DNA of 64,000 nucleotides. Source: Pomphorhynchus laevis (Eukaryota > Acanthocephala > Palaeacanthocephala > Echinorhynchida > Pomphorhynchidae). Below are positions 20,862 through 32,637 of this stretch, piece by piece. Each line of letters starts with the position of its first letter. Position 1 is the stretch's first letter. The notes below the pieces were generated by a model that was not told the DNA's origin, searched no databases, and saw only the letters and a list, made by a program, of their open reading frames with translations. Where the stretch lies: assembly GCA_012934845.2 (NCBI GenBank), contig WNNJ02001239.1, positions 186,001 through 250,000 of the forward strand, in the 5' to 3' direction. The translations under genes and the position numbers were made by a program.

Positions 20862-20960
20862 TGTGGTATCACATTTAATTACTTTATCATTTTATATTTA
20901 ACTTTACCTACTATTTGTAGATTCGTGAATAAAAGCCATTTATTCTCTCTGGTTATCACA
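20862..20960 (+). repeat. 5' LTR, 99 bp
   Basis: Begins TGTGGTATCAC and ends GGTTATCACA, and is identical in all 99 positions to the 3' LTR. It is very short for an LTR. A TATA-like TATATTTA at 20893-20900 lies 28 bp before ATTCGTGAATAAAA (20921-20934), which contains the AATAAA signal. The predicted transcript start is therefore near 20921 and the R region begins there. Confidence 0.9.
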
Positions 20961-20961
20961 A

Positions 20962-20975
20962 TTTTATTCACGAAT
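20962..20975 (+). promoter_or_regulatory. Primer-binding site complementary to the element's own 5' RNA end
   Basis: TTTTATTCACGAAT starts two bases after the LTR and is the exact reverse complement of ATTCGTGAATAAAA at 20921-20934. Self-priming, in which the 5' end of the mRNA folds back to prime minus-strand synthesis, is established for Tf1/sushi-type elements. The location, 14-nt perfect match and TATA spacing fit that mechanism. Confidence 0.75.
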
Positions 20976-20982
20976 TGTCTTG

Positions 20983-23900
20983 ATGGATACTCTGTTCAAG
21001 CCGGATACACTCAAACTAACGACAGACTGTCCTGAAGCAGAACGCGAATGGCGTCACTGGCGATATCGCTTCGAAACATTTATCAAACGCATCAAAATGG
21101 ATTCACAAGATGACAAACTTGATCTCCTGAAAATCTCAATTTCCGCTCAATTATTCGACAAGATTGACGAGTGCCTGGATTATGATTCAGCAATGGATGT
21201 CCTCGACAAAGCATTCATAAAATCTACAAATTCGGTTTACAAACGACATCTACTGTGTTCTGCACGACAAACTCTCGATGAATCGATATCTAACTATGTG
21301 GATCGTCTTGAAACACTTGCGCGACAATGCACCTTCAAAGATGTGAAAGCTAAGGAGCTGCGCGATATTCTTATTTGCGATTCATTTATTACGGGTTTAC
21401 AATCGAACGAGATTCGTCAACGCATACTCGAGACTAATGACATCGACAAAGAGAAAGCTTATCAAGTCGTTCGAACGATTAAAGCAGCTCAAACTCAATC
21501 AAACGAATATCGACACACATCCGAATTCACAGTAAATGCCTTAAGGGAAACCAAAGGTTCAAAAGGAAATACTGATATTTCTGAAAGTGAAGAATCTATT
21601 GCCGTAGCTCAAAAGATCAACAAGAAAAGGTGCTACTTTTGTGGTGGAGTTATGCATACACGAAATCGTTGTCCAGCCCGGGATGCTGAATGTTCATTCT
21701 GCTTAAAACGTGGACACTACGAAAAAGTTTGTCGAACTAAGTTGCTTCGATCTCGACGAAAATACAATCGTAGTACTCGACCATACGCGTCCGACTGTGA
21801 ATCACTTAATATCATATCCTGTCAAAATGCAAATGGTGATGCATCTAAACTTGACGACATGACGGTACAAGTTCGCGTTGGAACACAACAGCTGGATGCT
21901 CTTATCGATACAGGGAGCTCTTCCAACTTTGTCGATTCATCAGTTATTCGAAAACTAGGTATTCCTACAGAATCTTGTTGTGTTAGGATTTCCATGGCTA
22001 ATTCATCATTTACATCCGTATGCAATGAACGATGCGTATTACCGATATCTTACTGTGACCGAAACTATACTGACATTCAATGCTTCGTCATGCCTCATCT
22101 TTGTCGTGATCTCATACTTGGTCATCCATTCCTGCGCTTGCATTCAAGTGTTTCCATTCGACTTCGAGGAAATGCTAAGCAAGAAACATTAACCATTGGG
22201 CAACTATCGAGCATGGAAATCGATATACCGTCGTTATTTTCAGACGATTTTAAAAACTGGAAACCTGCAGCAATTCCGTCCCGGCGCCGTAATATCGAAG
22301 ATCGCCGCTTTATTGCTTCGGAAGTAAAACGGATGTTGTCCGAAGGCATCATCGAGCGCAGTCGCTCACCGTGGCGTGCGCAAGTTCTTATTGTAAACAG
22401 AGAAGGACGTCGTCGTCTAGTAGTAGATTACTCGCAGACCGTAAATAGATTCACGGTCCTCGACGCTTATCCCATGCCCCGAATTGACGACCTGATCGAT
22501 ACCATATCGTCCAATAACGTGTTTAGCACCCTCGATTTAAAAAGTGCTTACCATCAAGTTCCTTTGCGAGCAAACGAAAAATTCTTGACCGCATTCGAGG
22601 CAGATGGTCAACTCTATCAATTTCAGCGTATGCCTTTTGGACTCACGAATGCTGTAGCCGCTTTCCAGCGAATAATCAACGAGATCATAGAGAAAGAAAA
22701 CTTAACCGGCACATATTCATACCTCGACGATATCATTGTGTGCGGCAAAACACAGCAAGAACATGATACAAATCTGGCCAAGTTTCGTGAAGTTGCTTCT
22801 AGGTACCGAATAACACTAAATGAATCGAAATGTATGATTAATAAAACGATGATCAATATTCTGGGATATCAAGTTGGTAGTGGTATTAAACGGCCTGATC
22901 CTAATCGTGTCTCACCTTTGCGAGAACTGCAGGTACCTCAAAATAAACGTCAACTGCGAAGAATTGTCGGCCTTTTCTCACATTATTCCAAATGGATTCA
23001 AAATTTTTCGTCGCAGATTCGTCCGTTAGCTGAAACCACGATATTTCCTATTACACCTGCAGCAAAGCGCTCATTTGAGATAATTCGTGATCTTATTATT
23101 TCAGCTACTCTAACACCCATTGATTTCAATAAGACATTTACAGTAGAGACTGACGCATCCCTTTATGCTATCGGTGCTGTATTAACGCAGGATAACAAAC
23201 CCGTCGCATTTTATTCGCATACACTTAGTAAGAGTGTCGTTGGACATTAGGCTATTGAGAAAGAGGCCCTTGCCATCGTTGAAGCATTGCGATACTGTAG
23301 GCACTATTTGTCTGGACGAACTTTCAATGTTCTAACGGATCAAAGGTCAGTTTCATTCATATTTAACAGGAATCATAAGAGTAAAATTAAAAATGAAAAA
23401 GTGCAAAGATGGCGTCTCGATCTATCTGAGTTCAAATATTGTATACTTTACCAGCCTGGAAAGTTGAATTATGCGGCCGACTCAATGTCTAGGGATATTT
23501 GTGCTTCAAGTTGCGGTTACTTTAACAAACAGAAAGATCTCAAGCTTCTTTATGAACTTCACGCTACGCTTTGCCACCCAGGAGTCAATCGTTTGTATCA
23601 CTTCGTTCAATCGAATCAACTTCCATATAGCACTGAAGACGTTCGTTATGTTGTATCTCATTGCATTACCTGTTCGTTGTTGAAACCAAACTTCTTCAAG
23701 CCTCCAAAAACTGCCCTCATCAGAGCGACACGACCTTTCGAAAGAATTTCACTTGACTTCAAAGGTCCTTTGCCCAGTTCATCAGGCAAGAAATATTTGC
23801 TTACAGCCGTCGATGAATATTCTCGTTATCCCTTTGGATTTGCATGCCGTGATATGTCCGCTCAAACAGTGATAAATTGCCTGCGTGGTATAGTGACAAT

Positions 23901-24705
23901 ATTTGGTCCACCTGAATTTGTACATTCCGATCGCGGGTCATCCTTCATGTCGAAAGAATTCTCTGATTATCTGGAGAGTATTGGCACGGTAGCAAGTTAC
24001 TCTTCTCCGTACAATCCGTTAGGCAACGGACAGATCGAACGCTATAACGGTATATTATGGAGCGCTGTACTTTTGCGGCATAGAGACTACAATCGTCCGG
24101 TTGCTGCTTGGGAAACGGTCCTCGCTGAAAGCCTTCAATCTATTCGAAGACTATTATGCACCTCAACTGGCTCGACACCTCATGATCGAATCTTCAACTT
24201 CTCTAGACGCCCATTAATTAAATTCAATTTACCAGAATGGCTCCGTCGTCCCGGATCTGTATTCGTGCGAAACTTCTACAAACACGACAAATACGACGAT
24301 AAATTGCTCAAAGCTAAACTGATAAACGCGAATCCAAACACGGCTTATATCGAACTTCCATCTGGGAAAGAAGCAAATATTTCAACTCGACACCTATCTC
24401 GTTATCCTTCAGAAACCTCCATTTACAAGGATCCAGACAGTTCGGATATTCGTAGTTCGGGATTGTCAAGGGACGGGGATGACGACTGTCAAGATAGCTT
24501 CGATAGGAACCAGCCAGACTATGAAGATGATAACAATAACGGAAAGCAATATGATGCCACTGACAATATCGATATGAGCTTGAGTTCAAAGAGGACATCA
24601 ATTCCTGAGGCAAACCATCATCCCGTGACAACTAGAGAATTCTACCGACGAAGTACAAGAAGTCGAAGAAGTCCTGCATACTTCCAAAACTATCACATGG
24701 GATGA
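20983..24705 (+). CDS. Ty3/gypsy Gag-Pol polyprotein with one in-frame TAG
   Basis: The ATG at 20983 is the first Met, just after the primer-binding site. Gag occupies about residues 1-210, followed by two CCHC knuckles (CYFCGGVMH and CSFCLKRGH, about 217-254), an aspartic protease (ALIDTGSSSN, about 306), RT (VVDYSQTVNR, LDLKSAYHQV, catalytic YLDD about 579), RNase H (ETDASLYAIGAV, about 720) and integrase with HHCC (LCHPG...HCITC) and D-D-E (SLDFKGPLP, VHSDRGSSF, GQIERYNG). A chromodomain is not evident. A TAG at 23248-23250 interrupts RNase H, and the same frame continues to TGA at 24703. The integrase style resembles gypsy elements of worms and molluscs. Gag and Pol share one frame, so no frameshift signal is needed. 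Confidence 0.9.
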
Positions 24706-24706
24706 A

Positions 24707-24805
24707 TGTGGTATCACATTTAATTACTTTATCATTTTATATTTAACTTTACCTACTATTTGTAGATTCGTGAATAAAAGCCATTTATTCTCTCTGGTTA
24801 TCACA
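24707..24805 (+). repeat. 3' LTR, 99 bp
   Basis: Identical to the 5' LTR. It starts two bases after the polyprotein stop codon and is followed by the TGTAT duplication at 24806-24810. Confidence 0.9.
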
Positions 24806-24992
24806 TGTATATATCGGGATCTAATTTTGCAACCTGGGAATTGAAGAGATGTAGGCTCGTTAAGTAGCTATCAGTTTCGTCTAGATTAAACATTCTTCGT
24901 AATTTTATTGAGAGTAGGAAAGATCTGTTTAGAACAGCAACGGCTGTTGATGTAGACTTCGGAGAAATACCAACAATTCGCTTCAGAAAAAG

Positions 24993-26263
24993 CTAGGAAC
25001 ACTTATCAATCATTTTAAAGTCAGTCGTTGTTAAATCCAACCAGAAACATCGAAGGACGTAACTCAATATTGGAAGAAACATTACGTCAAAGTACCTAAT
25101 CGCTCCATCATACGAAAGTGAACTAAGCCTAGAAGCTGCGTAAGCTAAAGTTATCACTTGTGATGACTGTTTCAGTGGATGAGTTCGAAAAAACCATCGT
25201 GAATTGAGCAAAAAACCGAGATATTTATATCTAGTAACAAACTCTAAAAGAATATTCCTGATAAACAAAACGTCATCTCGACAACGTAGACCACCCTTCC
25301 TAAATTTCACAATCTTGGTTTTCGCGTAATTATTGTTAGTCTATTAGAATCACAATACTTAACAAGTGCTGAAATGGCCGATTGATCCGCGTTCTTATTG
25401 AGAGTAATTAAGGCAAGATCGTCAGCATACAATATAGACCACACATTAGAGACAGCCGAACGAATATAATCTGGGAGGTCCATCATGAAAAATGCAAATA
25501 AAAGTGGGCTGAGTGGGTCACCTTGCTGGAACCCGCGACTATCAGTGAGCGATTCTGAATAATTTACACCGTCGAATATTCGTACTGAACTGGAACGTAG
25601 AAATCTTTCGAGTATAAATAGAAAATCGCTGTGAACGTTAACCCTATCGTGAAGCTTTGTCAATAACATAGATCTTTCAATCGAGTCAAACGCTTTAGCG
25701 AAATCAACTAATACTGAATACAACGAAGTGTCTAAGAAAATTATCAAGAACGTGCGATCTTATAATTAAAAGATCACTAAATGTGGAATGACCTTTTCGA
25801 AACCCATGTTGTTCAGTGGGTAGAAGAGCACTACGCAACTGCACCAAACGCAAGGCCATCAGATTCGAGAGCAGTTTATATGAATGATTTAATAGCGCTA
25901 TTCCTCTGTAAGAGTCTTGGCATAATGGGATCCCCTGAACCCTTGTAAAGTAACTTTAATGATGCCATCGCGCCACTCGAGAGGCGTGGGTTGTCCCCTA
26001 AGAATTGCATTGAAGAAAGAAACCCAATAGTTGGCGAGTAAGCTGAAAGACTGCCTGATATGTTCAACGCACAATTGATCAACACCTGCTGCTTTTCTAG
26101 CAGACATATGGACGAGACAATATTCAATTTCATCTACGGTAAACGATAATTTAAGCGGGTTAGTATTAATGAGATGACAAAAGATTGGGTAATTTTGGGG
26201 ATTGAAAGACGAAGGAGTGTTGTCAGTTAGAATATCCACAAAGTGGCGACGCCACTGATTCAA
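24993..26263 (-). pseudogene. CR1-like element C: reverse transcriptase
   Basis: Reading down the minus strand: ARKAAGVDQLCVEHIRQSF (RT start, 26160 region), then in a shifted frame FAKAFDSIERSMLLTKLHDR, FQQGDPLSPLLFAFF, the catalytic YADD in SILYADDLALITLN (about 25430) and, after another shift near 25310, the thumb with YKYLGFLLNSRW. The motif order is that of CR1/jockey-type elements. At least three frameshifts occur. Confidence 0.7.
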
Positions 26264-26822
26264 AGGTATACGAGAAGCAAGTTTACAGGATTAAGCGCGC
26301 ACGAGCCACGTATCATTTTCAGCTTTGATAAGCAATCTGCACTCTCTAATAAATAAGATCCTCCAATAAAATTGCTTCACACCACTGGAGTAAAACGCTC
26401 GCGGGTTTGCAAAATCTGTTTTTAAGAGAGCAAACTCATTTGTCTTGTAAAAAGAGAGTAATATATTCTGCAATCGTTTCAAGTAGCATGGTAATTTAAA
26501 CAAAGGACGGGACGATGGGGAACTATGTATACTCAAAGATAGAAGAACATCGCAAACCAACGAGTAGCTCGCCGAAATTCGGCCATCATTTACAAAATAC
26601 TTAGCAGTCTCTAATGCGCTCGAATCGAGATCATCGATAAATATCCTTCTACTTGAGTGTTGTGTAGGAAGAAAATTACTAGAAGCCAGAAGACCGTGAA
26701 ATATGCATATAACTGGCTTATGTTTTCGACGTATCATCCATGCGGACTTAAAATCTAAGCACATGTTATGAACACCCGTGTAAGTAAAGATTACATCGAG
26801 ACAACTTCTATATTGAACAATT

Positions 26823-27305
26823 TCATACTTCCAACCTTAAATCGGGGCATGAAGAATTAGATTGCGCGAAGCGAAGAACTCTTTTAAGCTCTAGTTTAAG
26901 AGAATATTTGCTAGAATTCGCATTAAAGTCACCGGCTATGATAAGGGGTTTATTGGAAGAAACATCATCGAGAAGTTTGGACAGCTCACTTATAACAACA
27001 CACGCATTCAAGGACGGGTTGAAGAGGTACGCAATTATAACTAAGTTTGGCGAGTCTAGGAACACAGTGTTTTCAGTAGTCTTACAAGACCAGTCTCGAA
27101 ATAAATAATTAACTGCTAGAAGAACACCTCCACGAGGTCGACCACGATTACCCAGGGTAGCCAAAATTTCGAATGTATAAAATGCATTTAACGAAACAGA
27201 AGAAGAAGCGAATGTTTTAAGTAGAACAACTACATCAACAGATGAGAGAAACGTACCGAAACCTTCCTTCAAAAGTGTTTCAATACCTTCAACATTGAAA
27301 AGCAA
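26823..27305 (-). pseudogene. CR1-like element C: APE-type endonuclease
   Basis: The open stretch contains FYTFEILATLGNRGRPRGGV and PLIIAGDFNANS, the GGV and GDFNA motifs of exonuclease/endonuclease/phosphatase nucleases that nick the target for reverse transcription. The N-terminal part (N and E motifs) is degraded upstream. A linker segment (26291-26764) joins it to RT, with frameshifts at both ends. Confidence 0.65.
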
Positions 27306-27658
27306 AAGTCAATGTAAGCACATAATATCAGAGCATGATATGGTACGAACCACACAAGATGAATCAGAACACGGTTCGGTACATACCATGTGAGTTGGAA
27401 GGAGTTTGGTCGGTGCTAGTCATGTTTTGCAGTTCCTTGTCGGATCAACCTCGCGATTAATTTGAGACACTACACTACCCCATTTACATATCCCTCCAAT
27501 ACGAAACAACTCTATTATTACGAATAAAATAGCGCCCAAAAGGAATTCTTAGCTATAGCCTCCTTAAGCTGTTCAACAAGTGCCTTTCGGGCCTCTTGTT
27601 CTACAGTTGAGAGATCAGGATGAATAAATATACGATTGAAGCGTTCACTATTCTTTAA

Positions 27659-28415
27659 TCAACTGCTATTTTTAAGAATTGATGAGGATATAAAATCGTT
27701 CATAGTGAGGAGCCATGTAGGAGAATCACTTTTACGAGCGGTGAAGCGACGCATTCGTAAAGGAACATTATCAATTTGTACACCAATTTCTGAAATCAAT
27801 TTTCGCATGGTTTTCTCTTCCGCTTCGGATATTGGTAAACCCCGTATGATGACATTGGCTGAATATCTCGCGTTTCTCTCAGCCACTTGCAAAATCTCCA
27901 ATGGAGAAGATTCTTTGCTCAGTTGGAAAGTAGTCAGAACCGAACGAGTTACAACACGTTTCAAAACGTTAGCAAAGGAGGACGATGGATTTACTCCAAT
28001 TGTAATAATCACGTTAGATTCACTGCCTATTTTTGTCAATAAGGCATGTATCGATCCTCGCAATTCATCTATCTCTTTATGCAAACCTTCTATCTCAGAT
28101 TTAATCTTCTCAAAGATATTGTTTAGTTATGACAGACGATTGGCGGGCACAATCCACAAAGGAAGTCACGTCTGAAGAAATCGCACGGAACGCTTCTATG
28201 GACCTTAAAAACGACCGCAGAACACATTCCAATGTGGAACATTCCATATCAAGAGTTACAAAATCAGCTGAGTTACTCTGCAATGTGTTTGCTGTAGATA
28301 CTATATTTACGGAACCTGGTTGAGATGTAGACGTAGGGCACAAAAGCTTATCACGAGGAAGATCATTGCTTTTATTAGAACGTCTGCTGCCAGGAAAGCA
28401 GTCTCGGCATTGCAA
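27659..28415 (-). pseudogene. CR1-like element C: ORF1 (nucleic-acid-binding protein)
   Basis: Two open pieces in different frames. The first (28415-28110) starts in the remainder of a Cys cluster (QCRDCFPGSRR) and contains LDMECSTLECVLRSFLRS. The second (28084-27659) has a helical start (MHKEIDELRGSIHALLTKIG) and an RRM-like fold (ARYSANVIIRGLPISEAEEK). The arrangement equals ORF1 of elements A and B: Cys cluster, a C...C segment, then an RNA-binding domain. The 5' end is cut at 28425 by element A. Confidence 0.6.
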
Positions 28416-28499
28416 CCTGCTCTTAAAAAGGATTTATTTTAACGTGGCAAATGCGTGCCAGCGCACGCTTACATGACCACAACAAAACAAGACTGTGAA

Positions 28500-30463
28500 T
28501 CAGGTGTCGAGAAGGTGTGAACGGAGGAGGTGTTTGAATGTGATAAAGAAGGGAGCGCGGCGGACGTCGAGAGGGAGTTGATTCCAGGCGAGTAGGGCAG
28601 CGACGAGGAAGAATCGGAGACCGTAGTTGTTGGAGTAATGGGGAACGTGGAGTAAGAGGGAATTACGGGAATGCAGCGATAGCGATGTGGGGCGAGTGTC
28701 GTCTAAGAAAGGAAGGTTAATGAACGATGGGGAGCCGACAGCGATGAGACGAAAAGTTACAAGAAATAGGCGGAGTTTGATGCGGATGTGGATGGTGGGC
28801 CAGGAGAGTTGGGCAAAATATGTGGATGTGTGGTCGAAGCAACGGAGACGAAAGAGCACTCTAACGGCGGACTTGATTATTCGTTGTAGGGGTAGGATGA
28901 TGGATTTTGGAGAATTGGCGAAAAGGCTAAGGCAGTAATCGATTTTAGGGAAAAGAAGCGATGAAAGAAGAGACATACAAGAACGGAAGTCGATAAGGGG
29001 GCGGATACGGCGGATGTCACGGAGAATTAAGTTAGATGAGCGGACCTTGTCACGGACGAAGGGTTTAAGGGAAAGGTGATTATCAAAATGGAAGCCTAAG
29101 AAAGTGAGATTGTGGACTATGTGGTTGATCGATGAGGCAAAATATACAGTGGGAGGATATATGTTTGGTTTACGGGGGAGGATCCACATTAGTTTGGACT
29201 TTTCGGGGTTTAGAACGAGATGGAGATTGGAGAGACGTTTGTAGATAGAAGAAAGACAGTTGGAGGCAGAAATGCCGATATCGTGTATGCGATGTGCGGG
29301 TGCATGAGCATAGATTAGAATGTCATCGGCGTATTGCATGACCTTAAAGGTGTAAGGTTTGATAAACGGAGATAGATCGCCAAGCAGAAGAGAGAAAAGC
29401 AGGGGACCTAGGACTGAACCTTGTGGGACCCAGCAAAAAATAGGGATGGGAGGGGAGGACGATGAATTAGAACAGTCGCGAAAGGAACGGTCGGATAGAT
29501 ATGAGGCGAACCATGCTACGGAGGAGGAAGAAAAGCCGTAATCATAACGAAGGCGAGAAAGGAGGACGGAGTGGTCGACAATGTCGAATGCGGAGGAGAG
29601 GTCGATTGAGATGAGAACACTATATAGAGCTTTGTCTTGAGAAATGAGTAAGTCATTGTACACTTTTATGCATGCGATTTCTGTCGAGTGATTAGAGCGG
29701 AAAGCGGATTGGAAAGGAGGATAATTTCTGTCGAGTGATTAGATTGGATGAGGAGAGATAAGCGTTGATTTGTATTAAGATGAGGCGTTCTAAGAGCTTA
29801 GAAAGATTAGGGAGTAGTGAAATGGGGCGATAGCTAGAAGGAAGGGAGGGTCGAGCGATTGTTTCTTAAGGAGGAGATGAACGATTGCGGATTTCCAGTG
29901 TGAAGGGAAGATACGACTGCGGATGGACGAGTTAAACAAGGTTGTGAGAAATGGGTATATCGATGAGCATATAGATTTTAATATGTGAGTAGGCAGGGGA
30001 TTGGCAGGTGAGATTTTGTTCGGCATGGTCATGAGGACAGATGATACTTCTGTAGGTGATACAGGGAGAAGATGAAAGAGTTCCGGAAGGATGAGATTAG
30101 ACTGGGCAGAGTGGGGTAGGATGGGGACCGGGGTGTGAGAGAGCAACGTGGATACTTTAGTCTGGAGAAATGACGAATAATCATTGGCATTGATGTTGCA
30201 CGGCGAAGAGGAGCGAGCAAGGATTGAGTTAAAAGTATGCCAGAGAGTCTTAGAGTTGAATGAAGTGATGATTTTATGCTGCCAGAAAGAGTTGCATTTG
30301 GTACGTAGTAGGTTGAGATGAGACCGGCGAAGAGCAATATAGGAATCACGGAAAGACGGAGTGATCGATCGGAAATCTCGTCTGAGAGAGCGGTGATAGA
30401 CTCGAAAAGCATGGCGAAGTCGACGCTTTGATAGTAGGCATTGGATGTCAAATTATGGGGCAC
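28500..30463 (-). pseudogene. Element A ORF2: reverse transcriptase and C-terminus
   Basis: The main open part (29663-28500, 387 codons) holds VLISIDLSSAFDIVDHSVLL, WVPQGSVLGPLLFSLLL, the catalytic YADD in VMQYADDILIYAHA, LTFLGFHFD and the typical CR1 end (FLVAALLAWNQLPLDVRR, then LLRSHLLDT) with stop at 28500. Upstream pieces at 30463-30029 and 30146-29790 (FPSHWKSAIVHLLLKKQSLD) give the RT start in other frames, so at least two frameshifts exist. The C-terminal half alone is uninterrupted. Confidence 0.75.
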
Positions 30464-30726
30464 GGTGCAAGCGACAGTGTGGGTAAGACTTGAAGGTCAA
30501 GAGAATTTCGAGAGTGGATGTGAGTTCAGAATCGAAAAGAAAGGCGAGATAGTGAGGAGATGAATATGTTATTGTGGGTAATGATAGAGATTATTTGAGT
30601 AAGGCAGAGCGGAGAAGGGAAAAGTCAAGATTTCTCCAAGGGCGACGTAGGATTGTAGGTGTGTGAGGAGGGGTGTGGTTGTGAGTGAGATCAAGGGTGA
30701 TAAGAAAGTGATCGGATAGACCTGGA

Positions 30727-31410
30727 TCAGAGATGGACAGTGAGGTGTAGGCAGCAAAATGATCGGGGACAGCGATGATGTCGAGTGCCCCACCAAGTAT
30801 ATGTGTGGGGGCAGTGGAGATTAGTTTGTAATTGTAGTTGGATAGAATGTTGATGAACCGGATGGAATCCGTGGAAGGGGCGGTCTAGGCGGATATTGAA
30901 GTCGCCTAGAACTAGTGAAGGGATTGAGGACAGAGAACAATGAGAAAGGGGGTCATCGAGTTCGGTAAAACATAAGGCTGTAGGAGTTGATGAACCAGGA
31001 CGGTATACAATAGCAAGATCTAGAGTGATCGGGTTAGAATAACGACAAGTGAGCAATTCAAAAGAGCAAGGACTGAAAGGGGGATTGATTTTGCGAAGAG
31101 ACGCGGGGTGACGCGCGAATGCGACGATGCCGCCATGATTAGAGAATTTAGAAGGGCATGAACTTAGGTGGCGGGCGGATTCGACTAGGGAGCAACCGGT
31201 AGAGAGCAGACGGCGAATGGAAAGGTCGTCGGAATCTGAGTGCCAGGATTCGGTGAGGCAGAAGAGATCGATGGATTGCTTGGTGAATAGGTTGAGGATA
31301 ATATCGGATTTATTGAGAATAGATCTAGTGTTGAGGAGACCGAGGCGGAAACCGTGTGTTGTGGCGAAAGAGTCTAGTGGAGAAGACACATAGGAGAGAT
31401 GGAGCGCCAT
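30727..31410 (-). CDS. Element A ORF2: APE-type endonuclease
   Basis: Starts at ATG 31410, overlapping the end of ORF1 by about 37 nt in another frame. Motifs: LGLLNTRSILNK (N motif), FCLTESWHSD (E motif), GGIVAFARHP and LVLGDFNIRLD. These are the catalytic residues of the EEP nuclease that makes the target nick. The frame breaks near 30727, before the usual SDH motif, so ORF2 is disrupted there. Confidence 0.7.
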   Translation of the reverse strand: MALHLSYVSSPLDSFATTHGFRLGLLNTRSILNKSDIILNLFTKQSIDLFCLTESWHSDSDDLSIRRLLSTGCSLVESARHLSSCPSKFSNHGGIVAFARHPASLRKINPPFSPCSFELLTCRYSNPITLDLAIVYRPGSSTPTALCFTELDDPLSHCSLSSIPSLVLGDFNIRLDRPFHGFHPVHQHSIQLQLQTNLHCPHTYTWWGTRHHRCPRSFCCLHLTVHL

Positions 31411-32637
31411 CGAATTTTTGGACGGGTGTGGACAACTTGAAAATTTCCGTCTATGTTTCGGATGGAGAGTGATGTTTCGCCGTTTTTCTCGCGACGGCTT
31501 TTTTCGATGCGGGCTGAAGAGATTTGAGCGATTTCAAAAGGGGCGCGATCGGGGAAAATTCGAGTGGTTGAATATGACATGAGCTTGAATCGTTGAGAGA
31601 GGACAGAATACGCCTGAGAGCGATGCTTGAAAACAATTTTGAGGAGATGGGGCTGGGAAGGATTAGATTGAGAAGATTTGTTTAGACGGATGAATGCGAC
31701 AAGAGAAATGTCCTTGAAAAAGGATGGTTTATCCGCAGGGACAATAGACGAGAGGATGGATCTGAAGGCGGAAACATCGTGGTCTAGACGTGCTTGTGGA
31801 GATAAGGAGTTAGAAGGCGTGATATTAGTGACAATGACGCAACGATCGCGAGAAGCAAAGCGCTTCCGTAAAGGGAGGACGACTGACGTGAGTAGGTGAT
31901 ATCACGATAGAAGAGCTGACAGTTGATGATTTTGAGGGATTTGGTTTGTCGACGAGAGACATAGAGGATAATGATAATAAAGAGGGTGGCAAGCGATGTG
32001 AGGAAAGGTTATGAGTGGAAGGATAGTGGAGGTTGGTGGAGGTGATTTTGATTGATGGATGCAAGTTATTGAGAAACGAGACGGGAAGGACGGGACGTGG
32101 GGTGTCGGGGAGTGAAAATACATTAGTTGTAACAATTTGCGGCTCCGTCACTGTCTCGGTAGATTTATCATAAACTTGACAAAATCCATCTTGCTGCGAT
32201 ACAATTTGCGGCTCCTTCACTGTCTCAGTAGATTTATCAGAAATTTGAGAAATTCGATCATGCTGCGATGCCATTTCCAATTGCTCTAAGCGTTTTATTA
32301 ACAAGTTGATTTGTTTCGCCGCACAGAATCCGCAGTAGAACGGTGGCCCGCCACAAGTTTCCTGACCCAAAGCACAATTATGTGTTACTGATGTCCAGAT
32401 TTGACAGCCGGCAGCGGAGCATTCCACTTGTATGTTCTCGAGCTTGCCGGTTTTATCGGTATCAACAGAGATTGATCGCTTGGCTTTTGGTAGATTTTTC
32501 TTCTTGGATCCCATTAACTGTAGGTTGCAATAGTTTACAATTTTTAAAACTGCGCTCCTTGTAGTTGCTCTTACGCAACTACAGTTTTTACACACGGCAT
32601 GCGGCCCATTGCAAGCACAGTATCTCGTAGAACTCAT
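31374..32637 (-). pseudogene. Element A ORF1: Cys-rich N-terminus, coiled coil and RNA-binding part
   Basis: From ATG 32637 the protein starts MSSTRYCACNGPHAVCKNCS and continues CVRATTR; then VECSAAGCQIWTSVTHNC and YCGFCAAKQINLLIKRLEQL lead into a coiled coil. A 20-residue peptide (TETVKEPQIV/TETVTEPQIV context, about 32130-32260) is duplicated. The 270-codon frame ends at 31825, but the RNA-binding-like remainder (QARLDHDVSAFRSILSSIVP, IVFKHRSQAYSVLSQRF) continues in another frame to 31374, so one frameshift near 31840 is inferred. The Cys pattern CxCNGxxAVCKxCxCVR is shared with element B. Confidence 0.65.

Larger units (their letters stand above)
20862..24805 (+). mobile_element. Complete young Ty3/gypsy LTR retrotransposon with a self-complementary primer-binding site
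   Basis: The 3944-bp element has identical 99-bp LTRs, a TGTAT target duplication and one gag-pol frame. It lies inside CR1-like element C, in the opposite orientation. LTR identity and the nearly unbroken coding frame mark a recent insertion. The primer-binding site is not tRNA-like but complements the LTR R region (see that feature). Apart from one in-frame TAG in RNase H, the element is complete. Confidence 0.9.
20440..28425 (-). mobile_element. CR1-like non-LTR element C, split by a gypsy insertion
   Basis: A single minus-strand element runs from about 28425 (5' side, cut by element A) to about 20440. Its RT and downstream sequence are interrupted by the LTR element 20862-24805, which is flanked by a 5-bp duplication. 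Beyond the insertion, the remaining 3' region (20440-20861, minus strand) ends with AATAAA at 20457-20462 and a CTCTGC tail. The parts are ORF1 (27659-28415), endonuclease (26823-27305) and RT (24993-26263). Several frameshifts separate them, so it is no longer active. Confidence 0.7.

Noticed and set aside
21822-22025. Minus-strand ORFs within 20980-24705
   Set aside because: Antisense shadows of the gypsy polyprotein.
31678-31899. Plus-strand ORF in element A
   Set aside because: Antisense to ORF1 of element A.
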